Assembly (NCBI RefSeq): GCF_024614185.1
Contig: NZ_JAHTLF010000003.1
Location: 310,001 to 374,000, forward strand
Direction: 5' to 3'
From: Nocardioides carbamazepini
GTDB lineage: Bacteria; Actinomycetota; Actinomycetes; Propionibacteriales; Nocardioidaceae
DNA length: 64,000 nucleotides
Shown here: positions 28,226 to 36,356 of the stretch, in pieces
Layout: every line of letters begins with the position of its first letter
Numbering within the stretch: the first letter of the stretch is position 1
The notes under the pieces: model-generated
Seen by the model: the letters and a program-made list of their open reading frames with translations, nothing else
Told to the model about the DNA's origin: nothing
Database searches by the model: none
Made by a program: the position numbers and the translations under genes

Positions 28226-29133
28226 GCGCGCTTGCCGAGTCCGCGCGCTCGACGCGCAGGACCGCGAGGCGGCCGACGCCGGGACTCGTCTTCAGCATCG
28301 CCGTCCTGTCCCTCTTCACCGCCGGCGCGCTGTTGGCGCCGGCACTGTTCCCCGCCGGGTCGGGCGCCCAGGTGGGCGACCCCTACGCCTTCCCCTCGAG
28401 CTCCCACGTGCTGGGACTCGACGACGCCGGCTCCGACGTGGTGGCGGAGCTGCTCTGGGGAGCGCGCGTCTCCTTGTTGGTCGGTGTCCTGGCCGGTGTC
28501 ATGACGGTCGTGCTCGGTGGGATCGCCGGGCTGGTCAGCGGGTACTTCGGAGGGTGGTTCGAGACCCTGCTGATGCGGACCACGGACTTCTTCCTGGTCA
28601 TCCCGGTGTTGCCGGTGATGATCGTGGTCGCCGCGCTCTACGGCACCCGCCTGGTCAACACCATCGTGATCATCGGCCTGCTGTCGTGGCCGGGCACCGC
28701 GCGGGTGGTGCGGTCGCAGGCCAAGACCGTGCGCCAGCGGCTCTATGTGCGCCGGGCGCGGGCCATGGGTGCCAGTCACGGACGCACTCTGATCCAGCAC
28801 GTGCTGCCGCAGGTGGTGCCGCTGCTGGGCGCGAGCACGGCACTGGCGATCGGCCACGCGATCTTCTTCGAGGCGGCGCTGCGCTTCCTCGGTCTCGCCG
28901 ACCGCAGCACGACCTCGTGGGGCCAGATGATCGCCGACTCCTTCGAACGGGGTGCGATCACCGCCGAGGCGTGGTGGGTGCTCCTGCCCCCCGGCCTGGC
29001 CATCGGCCTGGTCCTGCTCAGCACGACCGTCATCGGACGGCAGCTCGAGCAGCGGACCAACCCGCGGCTGTCGGTCTCCCACCTCGGGTTGCGGTCGTTC
29101 CGCCGGCCCACGCCCGTCCAGGAGGCGCAGTGA
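28222..29133 (+). CDS. ABC transporter permease (DppC/OppC type)
   Basis: A 303-residue partner permease. After a basic N-terminal stretch the first helix is at about 21-43. The short DppC motif HVLGLDDAGSDVVAELLWGA and the EAA loop VRRARAMGASHGRTLIQHVL are clear. FFEAALRFLGLADRSTTSWG is typical for the last periplasmic loop. GTG start overlaps the DppB stop, and its TGA overlaps the GTG of the ATPase gene. Confidence 0.9.
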   Translation: MSALAESARSTRRTARRPTPGLVFSIAVLSLFTAGALLAPALFPAGSGAQVGDPYAFPSSSHVLGLDDAGSDVVAELLWGARVSLLVGVLAGVMTVVLGGIAGLVSGYFGGWFETLLMRTTDFFLVIPVLPVMIVVAALYGTRLVNTIVIIGLLSWPGTARVVRSQAKTVRQRLYVRRARAMGASHGRTLIQHVLPQVVPLLGASTALAIGHAIFFEAALRFLGLADRSTTSWGQMIADSFERGAITAEAWWVLLPPGLAIGLVLLSTTVIGRQLEQRTNPRLSVSHLGLRSFRRPTPVQEAQ

Positions 29134-30115
29134 ACGACATGACGCCGTGTCTCGACGTGCGCGGGCTCGACGTGCTGCTGCGTTCCGAGGGCCGTGACCT
29201 CCACCTGGTGCGCGACGTGTCGTTCACGGTGCAGAACGGCGAACGATTCGGGCTGATCGGCGAGTCCGGTTGCGGGAAGACCACCACGTTGATGGCGCTG
29301 ATGGGGCTGCTCTCCGACAACGCAACGGTGGGCGGCGAGGTGCGGATCGACGGTACCGAGATCCTCGGGGGCGGCGAGAAGCACGTCCGCCGGCATCGCT
29401 GGCGCGACATCGCGGTCGTCTTCCAGAGCGCCATGAACTCGCTGAACCCGGTCCTGACCGTCGGGCGACAGATCGCCGAGGCCGCCTCCCGGAGCACCAC
29501 GGCGCCCCAGGCTCCCTGCGCGAGCGGGTGTCGCGGGTCCTCGAAGTCGTGGGGCTCCGTGCCGAGGTCGCTCAGCGCTACCCGCATGAACTGTCCGGCG
29601 GCATGCGGCAGCGGGTGGCGATCGCCATGGCCGTCGCCTGTGAGCCGCGGGTCCTGCTGGCCGATGAGCCCACGACCGCCCTCGACGTCATCGTCCAGGC
29701 GCAGGTGCTGACCGCGCTGGAGAGGGCGTGCGCCGAGACCGGAGCGGCACTGGTCCTCGTCTCCCACGACATGGGAGTCATCGGTGAGGTCTGCGACCGG
29801 GCTGCCGTGATGTACGGCGGGCAGGTCATCGAGACGGGCACGATCGGGGCCCTGCTGCACGACCCGGCGCATCCCTACACCCGCCTGCTCGTCGACGCGA
29901 GCCCGAAGCTCGCGGATCCGAGCCGCGAGCTGGTCTCGATCCCGGGGGCGCCGCCTCGTCCCGGCATCGACTTCCCCGGATGCAGCTTCGCGGAGCGGTG
30001 CCCGAGCAGGTTCGCCCCCTGCGCCGACGACCTCCCGGCGCTCGTGCGCCTGGGGTCCGGACATCACCAGGCCAGATGCCATCTCTACAACGACCCGGCC
30101 GAGGAGGACCAGTGA
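29130..30115 (+). pseudogene. ABC transporter ATPase (DppD/OppD type), frameshifted
   Basis: Two frames are needed to read one ATPase. The first part, from GTG 29130, has Walker A GESGCGKTT (44-52) and the Q-loop region VVFQSAMNSLNPVLTVGRQI. After codon 118 the frame turns to nonsense, while the frame ending at 30115 continues correctly with RLPEHHGAPGSLRERVSRVL, the signature LSGGMRQR, Walker B LLADEP and the C-terminal oligopeptide-type Cys motif. Adding one C near 29483 (GCCGCC to GCCCGCC) restores a single protein of ~329 residues. This is either a recent one-base deletion or a sequencing error; everything else is well conserved. Confidence 0.85.
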
Positions 30116-31176
30116 GCGAGGAGTCACCCGCCCTGGTGATCGACCACCTGGACGTGCGGTACGGAGCCCGGCGGGCCGTCGACGACGTCTCGATCACGGT
30201 GCGCGGTGGGGAGCTCGTGGCGGTGGTCGGTGAGTCCGGCTGCGGAAAGAGCTCGACCGCGATGGCAGCCGTGGGCCTCCTGAAGCCGGCGGCCGGCTCC
30301 GTCCGAGTGACCGGCACCGACCTCGTGAGTGCGCGGGGCCGCGGGCGACGCGAGCTGTTGCGGTCGATACAGCTGATCTGCCAGGACCCCTACGAGGCGC
30401 TCGACCCGCGGTTCACCGTCGAGGACGTCGTCGCGGAGCCATTGTTGGTGCACCGCGTCACCACGAGCGCTGCCAAGCGCCGTGCGCTGGTCGTCGGTGC
30501 ACTGGAGCGGGCCGGCGTTCCCGCGGCGGAGGGCTACCTCGGCCGTTACCCCCACCAGCTCTCGGGAGGCCAGCTGCAACGCATCGCCATCGCCTCGGCG
30601 ATCGTGCTCGAGCCCCGCGTGCTGATCGCGGACGAGCCGGTGTCGATGCTCGACGTGTCCCTACGCGCCGGGGTCCTCAAGCTGTTCGCGGACCTGCGGG
30701 ACTCCGGAATCGCCATCCTGATGATCACTCACGACCTCGTGACCGCCGCGCAGTACGCCGACCGAGTGGTGGTCATGTACGCCGGCCGGGTCGTCGAGGA
30801 GGGCCGCCCCGACGTCGTCCTCTCCTCGCCACGGCACCCCTACACCCAGGCGCTGCTGGCTGCCGTCCCCGACCCGGAGCGGTCGCGGAGCTCCCCGCGC
30901 CCCGAGCTTCCCGGGGAGCCGCCGGACCTGGCGGCGTTGCCTCCCGGATGCCGGTTCCAACCGCGCTGCCCGGTGTCGCTGGACGAATGCGCCCTGGTCG
31001 ACCCGGAACTGCACGCGCAGCCGAGCATCTCGCCGACCCACGCCATCCATCTCGTCGCGTGCGTCCGTGCGTTCCCCGGCGCCGACGACGTCCCTACCCG
31101 CGCCCCTGAGGCCGCGGCCGTCCAGAGCCGCGGCGCCCCGTCCGAGCTCTCCTCCCACGACGGACCTGCGTCGTGA
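30112..31176 (+). CDS. ABC transporter ATPase (DppF/OppF type)
   Basis: A 354-residue ATPase. Walker A GESGCGKS at 40-47, signature LSGGQLQR from 150, Walker B LIADEP at 171-176, H-loop in MITHDLV. The C-terminal oligopeptide-transporter extension with the Cys cluster (CRFQPRCPVSLDEC) is present. GTG start overlaps the previous stop (GTGA). It would pair with the frameshifted DppD; if that gene is truly broken this ATPase might work as a homodimer, which is inference. Confidence 0.92.
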   Translation: MSEESPALVIDHLDVRYGARRAVDDVSITVRGGELVAVVGESGCGKSSTAMAAVGLLKPAAGSVRVTGTDLVSARGRGRRELLRSIQLICQDPYEALDPRFTVEDVVAEPLLVHRVTTSAAKRRALVVGALERAGVPAAEGYLGRYPHQLSGGQLQRIAIASAIVLEPRVLIADEPVSMLDVSLRAGVLKLFADLRDSGIAILMITHDLVTAAQYADRVVVMYAGRVVEEGRPDVVLSSPRHPYTQALLAAVPDPERSRSSPRPELPGEPPDLAALPPGCRFQPRCPVSLDECALVDPELHAQPSISPTHAIHLVACVRAFPGADDVPTRAPEAAAVQSRGAPSELSSHDGPAS

Positions 31177-32711
31177 CGGCGCTTCCGGCGGCACCCCTCC
31201 CGCAGCGGCGCGCGCACGAGGGCGGGCCGCTGCCCCGCTACGAGCACTTCGTCGCCGGCTCGTGGATGCCGCCGGGGGGTGGTCGCTATCTGGAGAGCAC
31301 CGACCCCACCTCCGCTCAGCCGTGGTACGAGTTCGCCCGAGGGGACGAGGACGACGCGCGACTCGCGGTCGGGGCAGCGTACGAGGCCTTCCACGACTCC
31401 AGCTGGCGCGACCTGCCGCAGAGCCGCCGCAGCTCCTTGCTGCGGCGGCTGGCCGGCTTGGTTCACGAGCATGTCGAGGATCTGGCGCTCACCGAGACGC
31501 TCGACAACGGCAAGCTGCTGTCGGAGATGCGCGGTCAGCTCGCCAGCCTTCCGGCGCATCTCCACTACTACGCCGGCCTCGCCGAGCAGCTGTGCGGGGA
31601 GACGGTGCCGGGCCCGCATCCGGCGATCCTGAACTACACCCTGCGCGAACCGCTCGGCGTCGTGGTGGCCATCACGCCGTGGAACTCCCCCCTGCTGCTG
31701 ACCACGAGCAAGATCGGTCCCGCCCTGGCGGCCGGCAACACCGTCGTGGTCAAGCCCTCGGAGCACACGTCGGCCTCGGTGCTGCGGCTCGCGCCCCTGT
31801 TCGAGGAGGCGGGATTCCCGCCTGGTGTGTTCAACGTGGTCACCGGGCTCGGCCGCGAGGTGGGCCAGGCCCTCGTGGAGGACTCGCGGGTCGCGAAGGT
31901 CAGCTTCACCGGCAGTACGCACACCGGTTCGGAGCTGGCCGCGAGCTGCGGCGCCCGGTTCGTGCGGACCACACTGGAGCTGGGCGGCAAGTCACCGCAT
32001 CTGGTGTTCCCTGGCGCCGACCTGGACCAGGCGGCGGTGGGCATCGTCGCCGGTGTGTTCGCTGCCGCCGGCCAGAGCTGTGTGGCCGGCAGCCGGGTCC
32101 TGGTCCCGCGGTCGCTGCACGACGAGCTGGCCGAGCGGGTCGTCGAGCGGGCGCGCAGCATCCGGATCGGCGACCCGCTCGAGCCGGCCACCCAGCTCGG
32201 CCAGCTCGCCACCGCGCAGCAGTTGGCGCGGGTCGAGGAGTATGTCGCTCTCGGGGTGGCCGAGGGTGCGCGCGTCCTCACCGGAGGGGACCGGCGCTCG
32301 ATCGCCGGGCTGGCGGGCTACTTCATGGAGCCGACGGTGTTCGTCGGCGGGGACAATCGCATGCGGTTGTGCCAGGAGGAGATCTTCGGGCCCGTGGTCA
32401 CGTTCATCTCCGTCGACTCCGAGGACGAGGCGATCGACCTGGCGAACCACACGCGGTACGGGCTGGCGGCGGGGGTGTGGACCGCCGACCTGTCCAGGGC
32501 CCACCGGGTGGCGGCGCGCCTCGACGCCGGCACGGTGTGGATCAACACCTACCGATGCACCTCGCCCATGTCGCCGCGCTCGGGGTTCAAGGACAGCGGG
32601 ATCGGCATCGAGCACAGCGCGCACTCGATGGCGGAGTACACCCGGCTCAAGAGCGTCTGGGTCGAGACCCGCGAGGGGTTCGCCGACGACCCGTTCGTCC
32701 TGCGGACATGA
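31173..32711 (+). CDS. NAD(P)-dependent aldehyde dehydrogenase
   Basis: A 512-residue ALDH. N171 (ITPWNSPLL), K194 (VVVKPSE), E269 (LELGGKSP) and C303 (GQSCVAGS) are the catalytic and cofactor residues. Length is slightly above the usual ~490 because of an N-terminal extension. It oxidises an aldehyde to an acid; the aldehyde may come from the decarboxylase at 24175, or from the FAD amine oxidase that follows. The GTG start overlaps the ATPase stop, so it is transcribed with the transporter. Confidence 0.93.
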   Translation: MTALPAAPLPQRRAHEGGPLPRYEHFVAGSWMPPGGGRYLESTDPTSAQPWYEFARGDEDDARLAVGAAYEAFHDSSWRDLPQSRRSSLLRRLAGLVHEHVEDLALTETLDNGKLLSEMRGQLASLPAHLHYYAGLAEQLCGETVPGPHPAILNYTLREPLGVVVAITPWNSPLLLTTSKIGPALAAGNTVVVKPSEHTSASVLRLAPLFEEAGFPPGVFNVVTGLGREVGQALVEDSRVAKVSFTGSTHTGSELAASCGARFVRTTLELGGKSPHLVFPGADLDQAAVGIVAGVFAAAGQSCVAGSRVLVPRSLHDELAERVVERARSIRIGDPLEPATQLGQLATAQQLARVEEYVALGVAEGARVLTGGDRRSIAGLAGYFMEPTVFVGGDNRMRLCQEEIFGPVVTFISVDSEDEAIDLANHTRYGLAAGVWTADLSRAHRVAARLDAGTVWINTYRCTSPMSPRSGFKDSGIGIEHSAHSMAEYTRLKSVWVETREGFADDPFVLRT

Positions 32712-32731
32712 CTGGACGCGCCACGCAGCAT

Positions 32732-32773
32732 ATGAGTAATATCTTGGTATCGCCCATGTAGAACACCACTAGT
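32732..32773 (+). promoter_or_regulatory. Promoter/operator region before the FAD oxidoreductase
   Basis: This AT-rich island holds ATGAGTAATAT (32732-32742), an inverted copy of the 11-mer at 24120, and CACTAGT (32767-32773), also shared with 24110. TAATAT (32737-32742) could itself be a -10, with TGGACG 18 bp upstream as a weak -35. The region separates the transporter operon from the FAD oxidoreductase (GTG 32807) and probably starts a second transcript under the same regulator. Confidence 0.45.
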
Positions 32774-32806
32774 ACTCTACCTACCGACCACCCAAGGAGC
32801 AGCCTC

Positions 32807-33979
32807 GTGTCGTTGAACCAGAACCCAGATGTCGTCGTGGTGGGAGCGGGAGCGGTGGGCACGTCGTGCGCCTACCACCTCGCGGCAGCCGGGCTGAAGG
32901 TGCTCGTGGTCGAGCAGGACCGCGTCGCGGCCGGTTCCTCGACCTGTGCCACCGGCGCGATGTACTCCATCTCGGCCGACTTCAACGACGCCGACTACCT
33001 GCGCTGGGGCGTGCGGGGGCACCACTCGACGAAGGCCATCGTGCCGGTCCTCGAAGACCTCTCGGGAGTCAGGACCGGCTACCAGTGCCGCCCCGCCATG
33101 CGGCTGGCGGTCGACGACGAGGAGGAGCGTCAGGTCCGCGCGGACCTCGAGTGGCAGGCCGAGGTCATGAACACTCGCTGGCTGGACCCCGACGATGTCC
33201 GGGCGATCGAGCCGGCCATCACCCCTGAGGTCCGCGGCGCGGCATTCGAGCCCGAGGCGCTGCAGGTCCCGGCCGACCGGCTCTCGCATGCGTTCATGCG
33301 CTCTGCTGAGCGCTTCGGTGCGGCACTCTTCCCTTCGACGATCACCGGCCTCGAGCGCCGTGGCGACCGGGTGGTCGGGGTGACCCACAAGCAGGGAACG
33401 ATCGCATGCGACAACGTCGTGCTCGCCATGGGCGCCTCGGCCGCGCTCGCCTCGAAGTGGCTCGGCTACGCGGTGCCCGTGCGTCCGCTGCGCGGCGAGC
33501 GACTGATGCTGCGCTGGCCGTCCCAGCCGCTGCAGGCCATCCTGTCCACCCCTCGCCGCGGCCATCTGATCAGCAGGCTCGACGGCTACCTCAGCGTCGG
33601 CAGCACGGGCGGCCGGGACTTCGACGACCGGGAGAACTGGATCGTCGGCCAGGACGAGGCGGTGGCGGATCCGCACCCCGAGCCGAGTCCGGAAGCTCGT
33701 GAAGAGCTCCTGCGGCGGGCCACCGAGGTGCTGCCCACGGTCAAGTACGCCACTGTCGGGCAGCACATCACCGGCATCCGGCCCCTGTCGCGCGACACCC
33801 GACCGCTCATCGGCGCGGTGCCCGGCATCGAGGGCGCCTACCTCGCCACCGGTCACACCCACCGAGGCATCCACCTCGCGGCCGCCACCGGCGAGCTGGT
33901 GCGCGACCTGCTCGTGCACGGCCGCTCGCTGCAGCCGAGCTGCGACCCGGCCCTGTTCGACCCGGCCCGCTTTCTCTGA
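32807..33979 (+). CDS. FAD-dependent amine/amino acid oxidoreductase (DAO family)
   Basis: A 390-residue flavoprotein. The FAD dinucleotide motif GAGAVG is at 13-18 (VVVVGAGAVGTSCAYHLAAA), and the C-terminal GIRPLSRDTRPLIGAVPGIE with ATGHTHRGIHLA closes the FAD site as in glycine, sarcosine and D-amino acid oxidases. It should oxidise a primary or secondary amine or amino acid to an imine, which hydrolyses to an aldehyde or oxo acid. GTG start with AAGGAG upstream. It opens the second transcript of the cluster, followed by the DMFase-like gene. Confidence 0.87.
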   Translation: MSLNQNPDVVVVGAGAVGTSCAYHLAAAGLKVLVVEQDRVAAGSSTCATGAMYSISADFNDADYLRWGVRGHHSTKAIVPVLEDLSGVRTGYQCRPAMRLAVDDEEERQVRADLEWQAEVMNTRWLDPDDVRAIEPAITPEVRGAAFEPEALQVPADRLSHAFMRSAERFGAALFPSTITGLERRGDRVVGVTHKQGTIACDNVVLAMGASAALASKWLGYAVPVRPLRGERLMLRWPSQPLQAILSTPRRGHLISRLDGYLSVGSTGGRDFDDRENWIVGQDEAVADPHPEPSPEAREELLRRATEVLPTVKYATVGQHITGIRPLSRDTRPLIGAVPGIEGAYLATGHTHRGIHLAAATGELVRDLLVHGRSLQPSCDPALFDPARFL

Positions 33980-34048
33980 CCGGGCCGCGGCCGGTCGGCC
34001 GCGCACCGTACGGAGGATCCAGAGGCGCGAAGAAGGAGATCACAGGAG

Positions 34049-35608
34049 ATGAAGTCCCCGGACAACATGCTGCGGGCGGCCGTCGAGGGCTACGTCAGTG
34101 GCGGACGGAGCTTCGTGGCCGGCGAGACCGTGAAGGTGCACTGCAGCTCGGAGCGACCGGCGTTCGACGTCCAGATCGCGCGTCGCGGAGCGAACCGGCA
34201 CGTCGTGTGGGCGGCGAGCGGCCTCCCCGGGCGGCACCACGACGTGCCGGACGACGTCGGCGCCCGGGGTTGCGGCTGGCCGCCCTCGTTCGAGGTGGAG
34301 GTGTCACCTGACTGGGCCCCCGGCTACTACGAGGTGCGGTTCAACTGGCCCGACAAGTCGCTGGACGAGCTCGACCAGCCGGCGTTCTTCGTGGTCCGCA
34401 GTGCGGAGCCGGCTGGTTCCCGGCCGGCCACGCTGATGCTGATCACCGACACGACGTACAACGCCTACAACGACTGGAACCACAGCCTCAGCCTCTACAC
34501 CGGTGGCGTGCGCGTCTCTTGGGAGCGACCGTTCGCACCGGGGTTCCTCAGCCGTCCACCGGACATCAAGCTCCGTGCCGCGACCGCGATGGGTGTCTAC
34601 GACCCCGACTTCCGCGACCAGCGGGAGACGGTCGACGCGTACCGCCTCTCCGGCTGGTGCTACGGGTCGGGGTTCCACCAGTGGGAGCGGCCGTTCGTCT
34701 CCTGGGCCGAGCGGGAGGGGTTCGAGCTCGACTTCGCGGTGAGCTCGGACCTCGAGCTCCGGCCGGAGATCCTCGAGGGCCGTCGGCTGGTGGTCAGCGT
34801 CGGGCATGACGAGTACTGGTCGGCCGGGATGCGCGACTCGATCGAGCGCTACATCGCCGAGGGCGGCAATGCCGCCTTCCTGACCGGCAACGCGGTGTTC
34901 TGGCAGGTCCGTCTCGAGGACGGTGGGCGGGCGATGACCTGCTACAAGTACGCCGCGCCGAACGATGATCCGGAGCGGGGGACCCCGTTGCAGAGCGGGA
35001 TGTGGTCTGACCACGTCGTCGGCCGCCCGGAGAACCACCTGACGGGGGTCAGCTTCACCCGGGGCGGCTACGTACGAGCCGGGCAGGCAACGCCCCGCGG
35101 TCCGGGGGGCTACCTCGTCTGGCGACCTGATCACTGGGTGTTCGAGGGCACCGACCTGAGGTACGGCGACCTGCTCGGTGCCAAGCACGGCGTGGTCGGC
35201 TACGAGGCCGACGGGTGTGAGCTCACCTACGGCGAGGACGGGCTGCCCGCCGCCACGCACGCGGACGGCACCCCGGACTCGTTCGAGGTGCTGGCGACCT
35301 CACCGGCTCGCCTGTGGGCCAAGGCCGACCTGCCGCCGACGACCGAGGGGGTCGACGGGGGGATGTCCGACCTGGGCTACACGCAGTGGCGGGTGCTCGG
35401 CATCGAGCCGGACCGCCTCGAGCGCGACCTCGATCCGGCCGCGGAGAGGCTGGGCCACGGCAACGCCGTGATGGGGGTCTACACCCGAGGAGGCACGGTG
35501 TTCACCAGCGGCTGCACCGACTGGGTACACGGCTTGGAGGGCCGGGATCCGCTGGTCACCCGGATCACCCACAACCTGCTCACGCGTCTCGGTGGCGACG
35601 GTGCGTAG
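34049..35608 (+). CDS. N,N-dimethylformamidase large-subunit-like protein
   Basis: A 519-residue protein resembling the catalytic (large) subunit of N,N-dimethylformamidase. Family landmarks are LITDTTYNAYNDW (131-143), VGHDEYWSAGMRDSIERY (251-268), FLTGNAVFWQVR (277-288), NHLTGVSFTRGGY and VGYEADGCELTYG. The characterised enzyme uses a mononuclear iron held by two Tyr and one Glu; the Tyr residues in TYNAYNDW and HDEYW are candidates, not verified. It is shorter than the ~760-residue large subunit, lacking N-terminal parts, and no small subunit gene is adjacent. It probably hydrolyses an amide, but not necessarily a formamide. ATG preceded by GAAGGAGA. Confidence 0.75.
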   Translation: MKSPDNMLRAAVEGYVSGGRSFVAGETVKVHCSSERPAFDVQIARRGANRHVVWAASGLPGRHHDVPDDVGARGCGWPPSFEVEVSPDWAPGYYEVRFNWPDKSLDELDQPAFFVVRSAEPAGSRPATLMLITDTTYNAYNDWNHSLSLYTGGVRVSWERPFAPGFLSRPPDIKLRAATAMGVYDPDFRDQRETVDAYRLSGWCYGSGFHQWERPFVSWAEREGFELDFAVSSDLELRPEILEGRRLVVSVGHDEYWSAGMRDSIERYIAEGGNAAFLTGNAVFWQVRLEDGGRAMTCYKYAAPNDDPERGTPLQSGMWSDHVVGRPENHLTGVSFTRGGYVRAGQATPRGPGGYLVWRPDHWVFEGTDLRYGDLLGAKHGVVGYEADGCELTYGEDGLPAATHADGTPDSFEVLATSPARLWAKADLPPTTEGVDGGMSDLGYTQWRVLGIEPDRLERDLDPAAERLGHGNAVMGVYTRGGTVFTSGCTDWVHGLEGRDPLVTRITHNLLTRLGGDGA

Positions 35609-36356
35609 CGCCCCGGACGGGCACCGCCAGCTGGGCCTCCTCACCTCGTCGGTGGACCCGGTGCTCGTCGACTCGGTCACCCAGGCCGGGATGGACTTCC
35701 TCTGGCTCGACGCCGAGTACACCGGCCTCACGCCGAACCAGGTCGGCGACGTGGTTCGCCGACTCGCCAACAGCGGGACTCGAACGATGGTGCGGGTGCC
35801 GAACCTCGACCCGGGGACCCTGCTCACCTTCGCCAACACGGGCGTCGACGAGCTCGTGCTGCCCAGGGTCCGCACGCTCGAGGACATCGAGCAGGCCCGT
35901 GCCTGGCTGACCTACCCGCCGGCCGGGATACGACCGCGCCAGGTCGTGCCGGCCACCGACTGGGGGACGTCGTACGACAGGCAGCCGGACGTCAGCATCA
36001 TCGTGGAGACGATGGAGGCGGTGCGCTGCCTGGACCGGATCGCCCAGGCGGGCTGCGTCGCCACCTACTGGCTCGGGCCGAAGGACCTCAGCGACGACCA
36101 CGAGCACGAAGGCGGTGCCCGCGGCGCCTTCGACGACGTGCTGAACGCGCTGCTGGACACGCTGCGTGACGCCGACCTCCAGTTCGGCTGGGGGGTGCCC
36201 GACCCATCCGACGTCGCCTCGGTCTGGCAGGCGGGGGCGAGTCGCTGTGCCCTGTACTGGGACGTCCACCTGGCCCGACACCTGACGCGCTCCACCGGCA
36301 CCGGGATCGTGCGGAGCCCTGCGCCGGTCGCGGGCGTCGACCCGGTGACCCGGTGA
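35592..36356 (+). CDS. HpcH/HpaI-type aldolase/citrate lyase family protein
   Basis: A 254-residue class II aldolase-type TIM barrel. QLGLLTSSVDPVLVDSVTQA followed by GMDFLWLDAEYTGLTPNQ, the active-site Arg region MVRVPNLDP, ELVLPRVRTLEDIEQA and the strand SIIVETMEAV (metal-ligand Glu) followed by WLGPKDLS are family motifs. Members cleave 4-hydroxy-2-oxoacids to pyruvate or glyoxylate and an aldehyde. GTG at 35592 overlaps the DMFase-like gene by 17 nt; GTG 35601 is an equally possible start. It overlaps the following gene by 4 nt. Confidence 0.82.
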   Translation: MATVRSAPDGHRQLGLLTSSVDPVLVDSVTQAGMDFLWLDAEYTGLTPNQVGDVVRRLANSGTRTMVRVPNLDPGTLLTFANTGVDELVLPRVRTLEDIEQARAWLTYPPAGIRPRQVVPATDWGTSYDRQPDVSIIVETMEAVRCLDRIAQAGCVATYWLGPKDLSDDHEHEGGARGAFDDVLNALLDTLRDADLQFGWGVPDPSDVASVWQAGASRCALYWDVHLARHLTRSTGTGIVRSPAPVAGVDPVTR

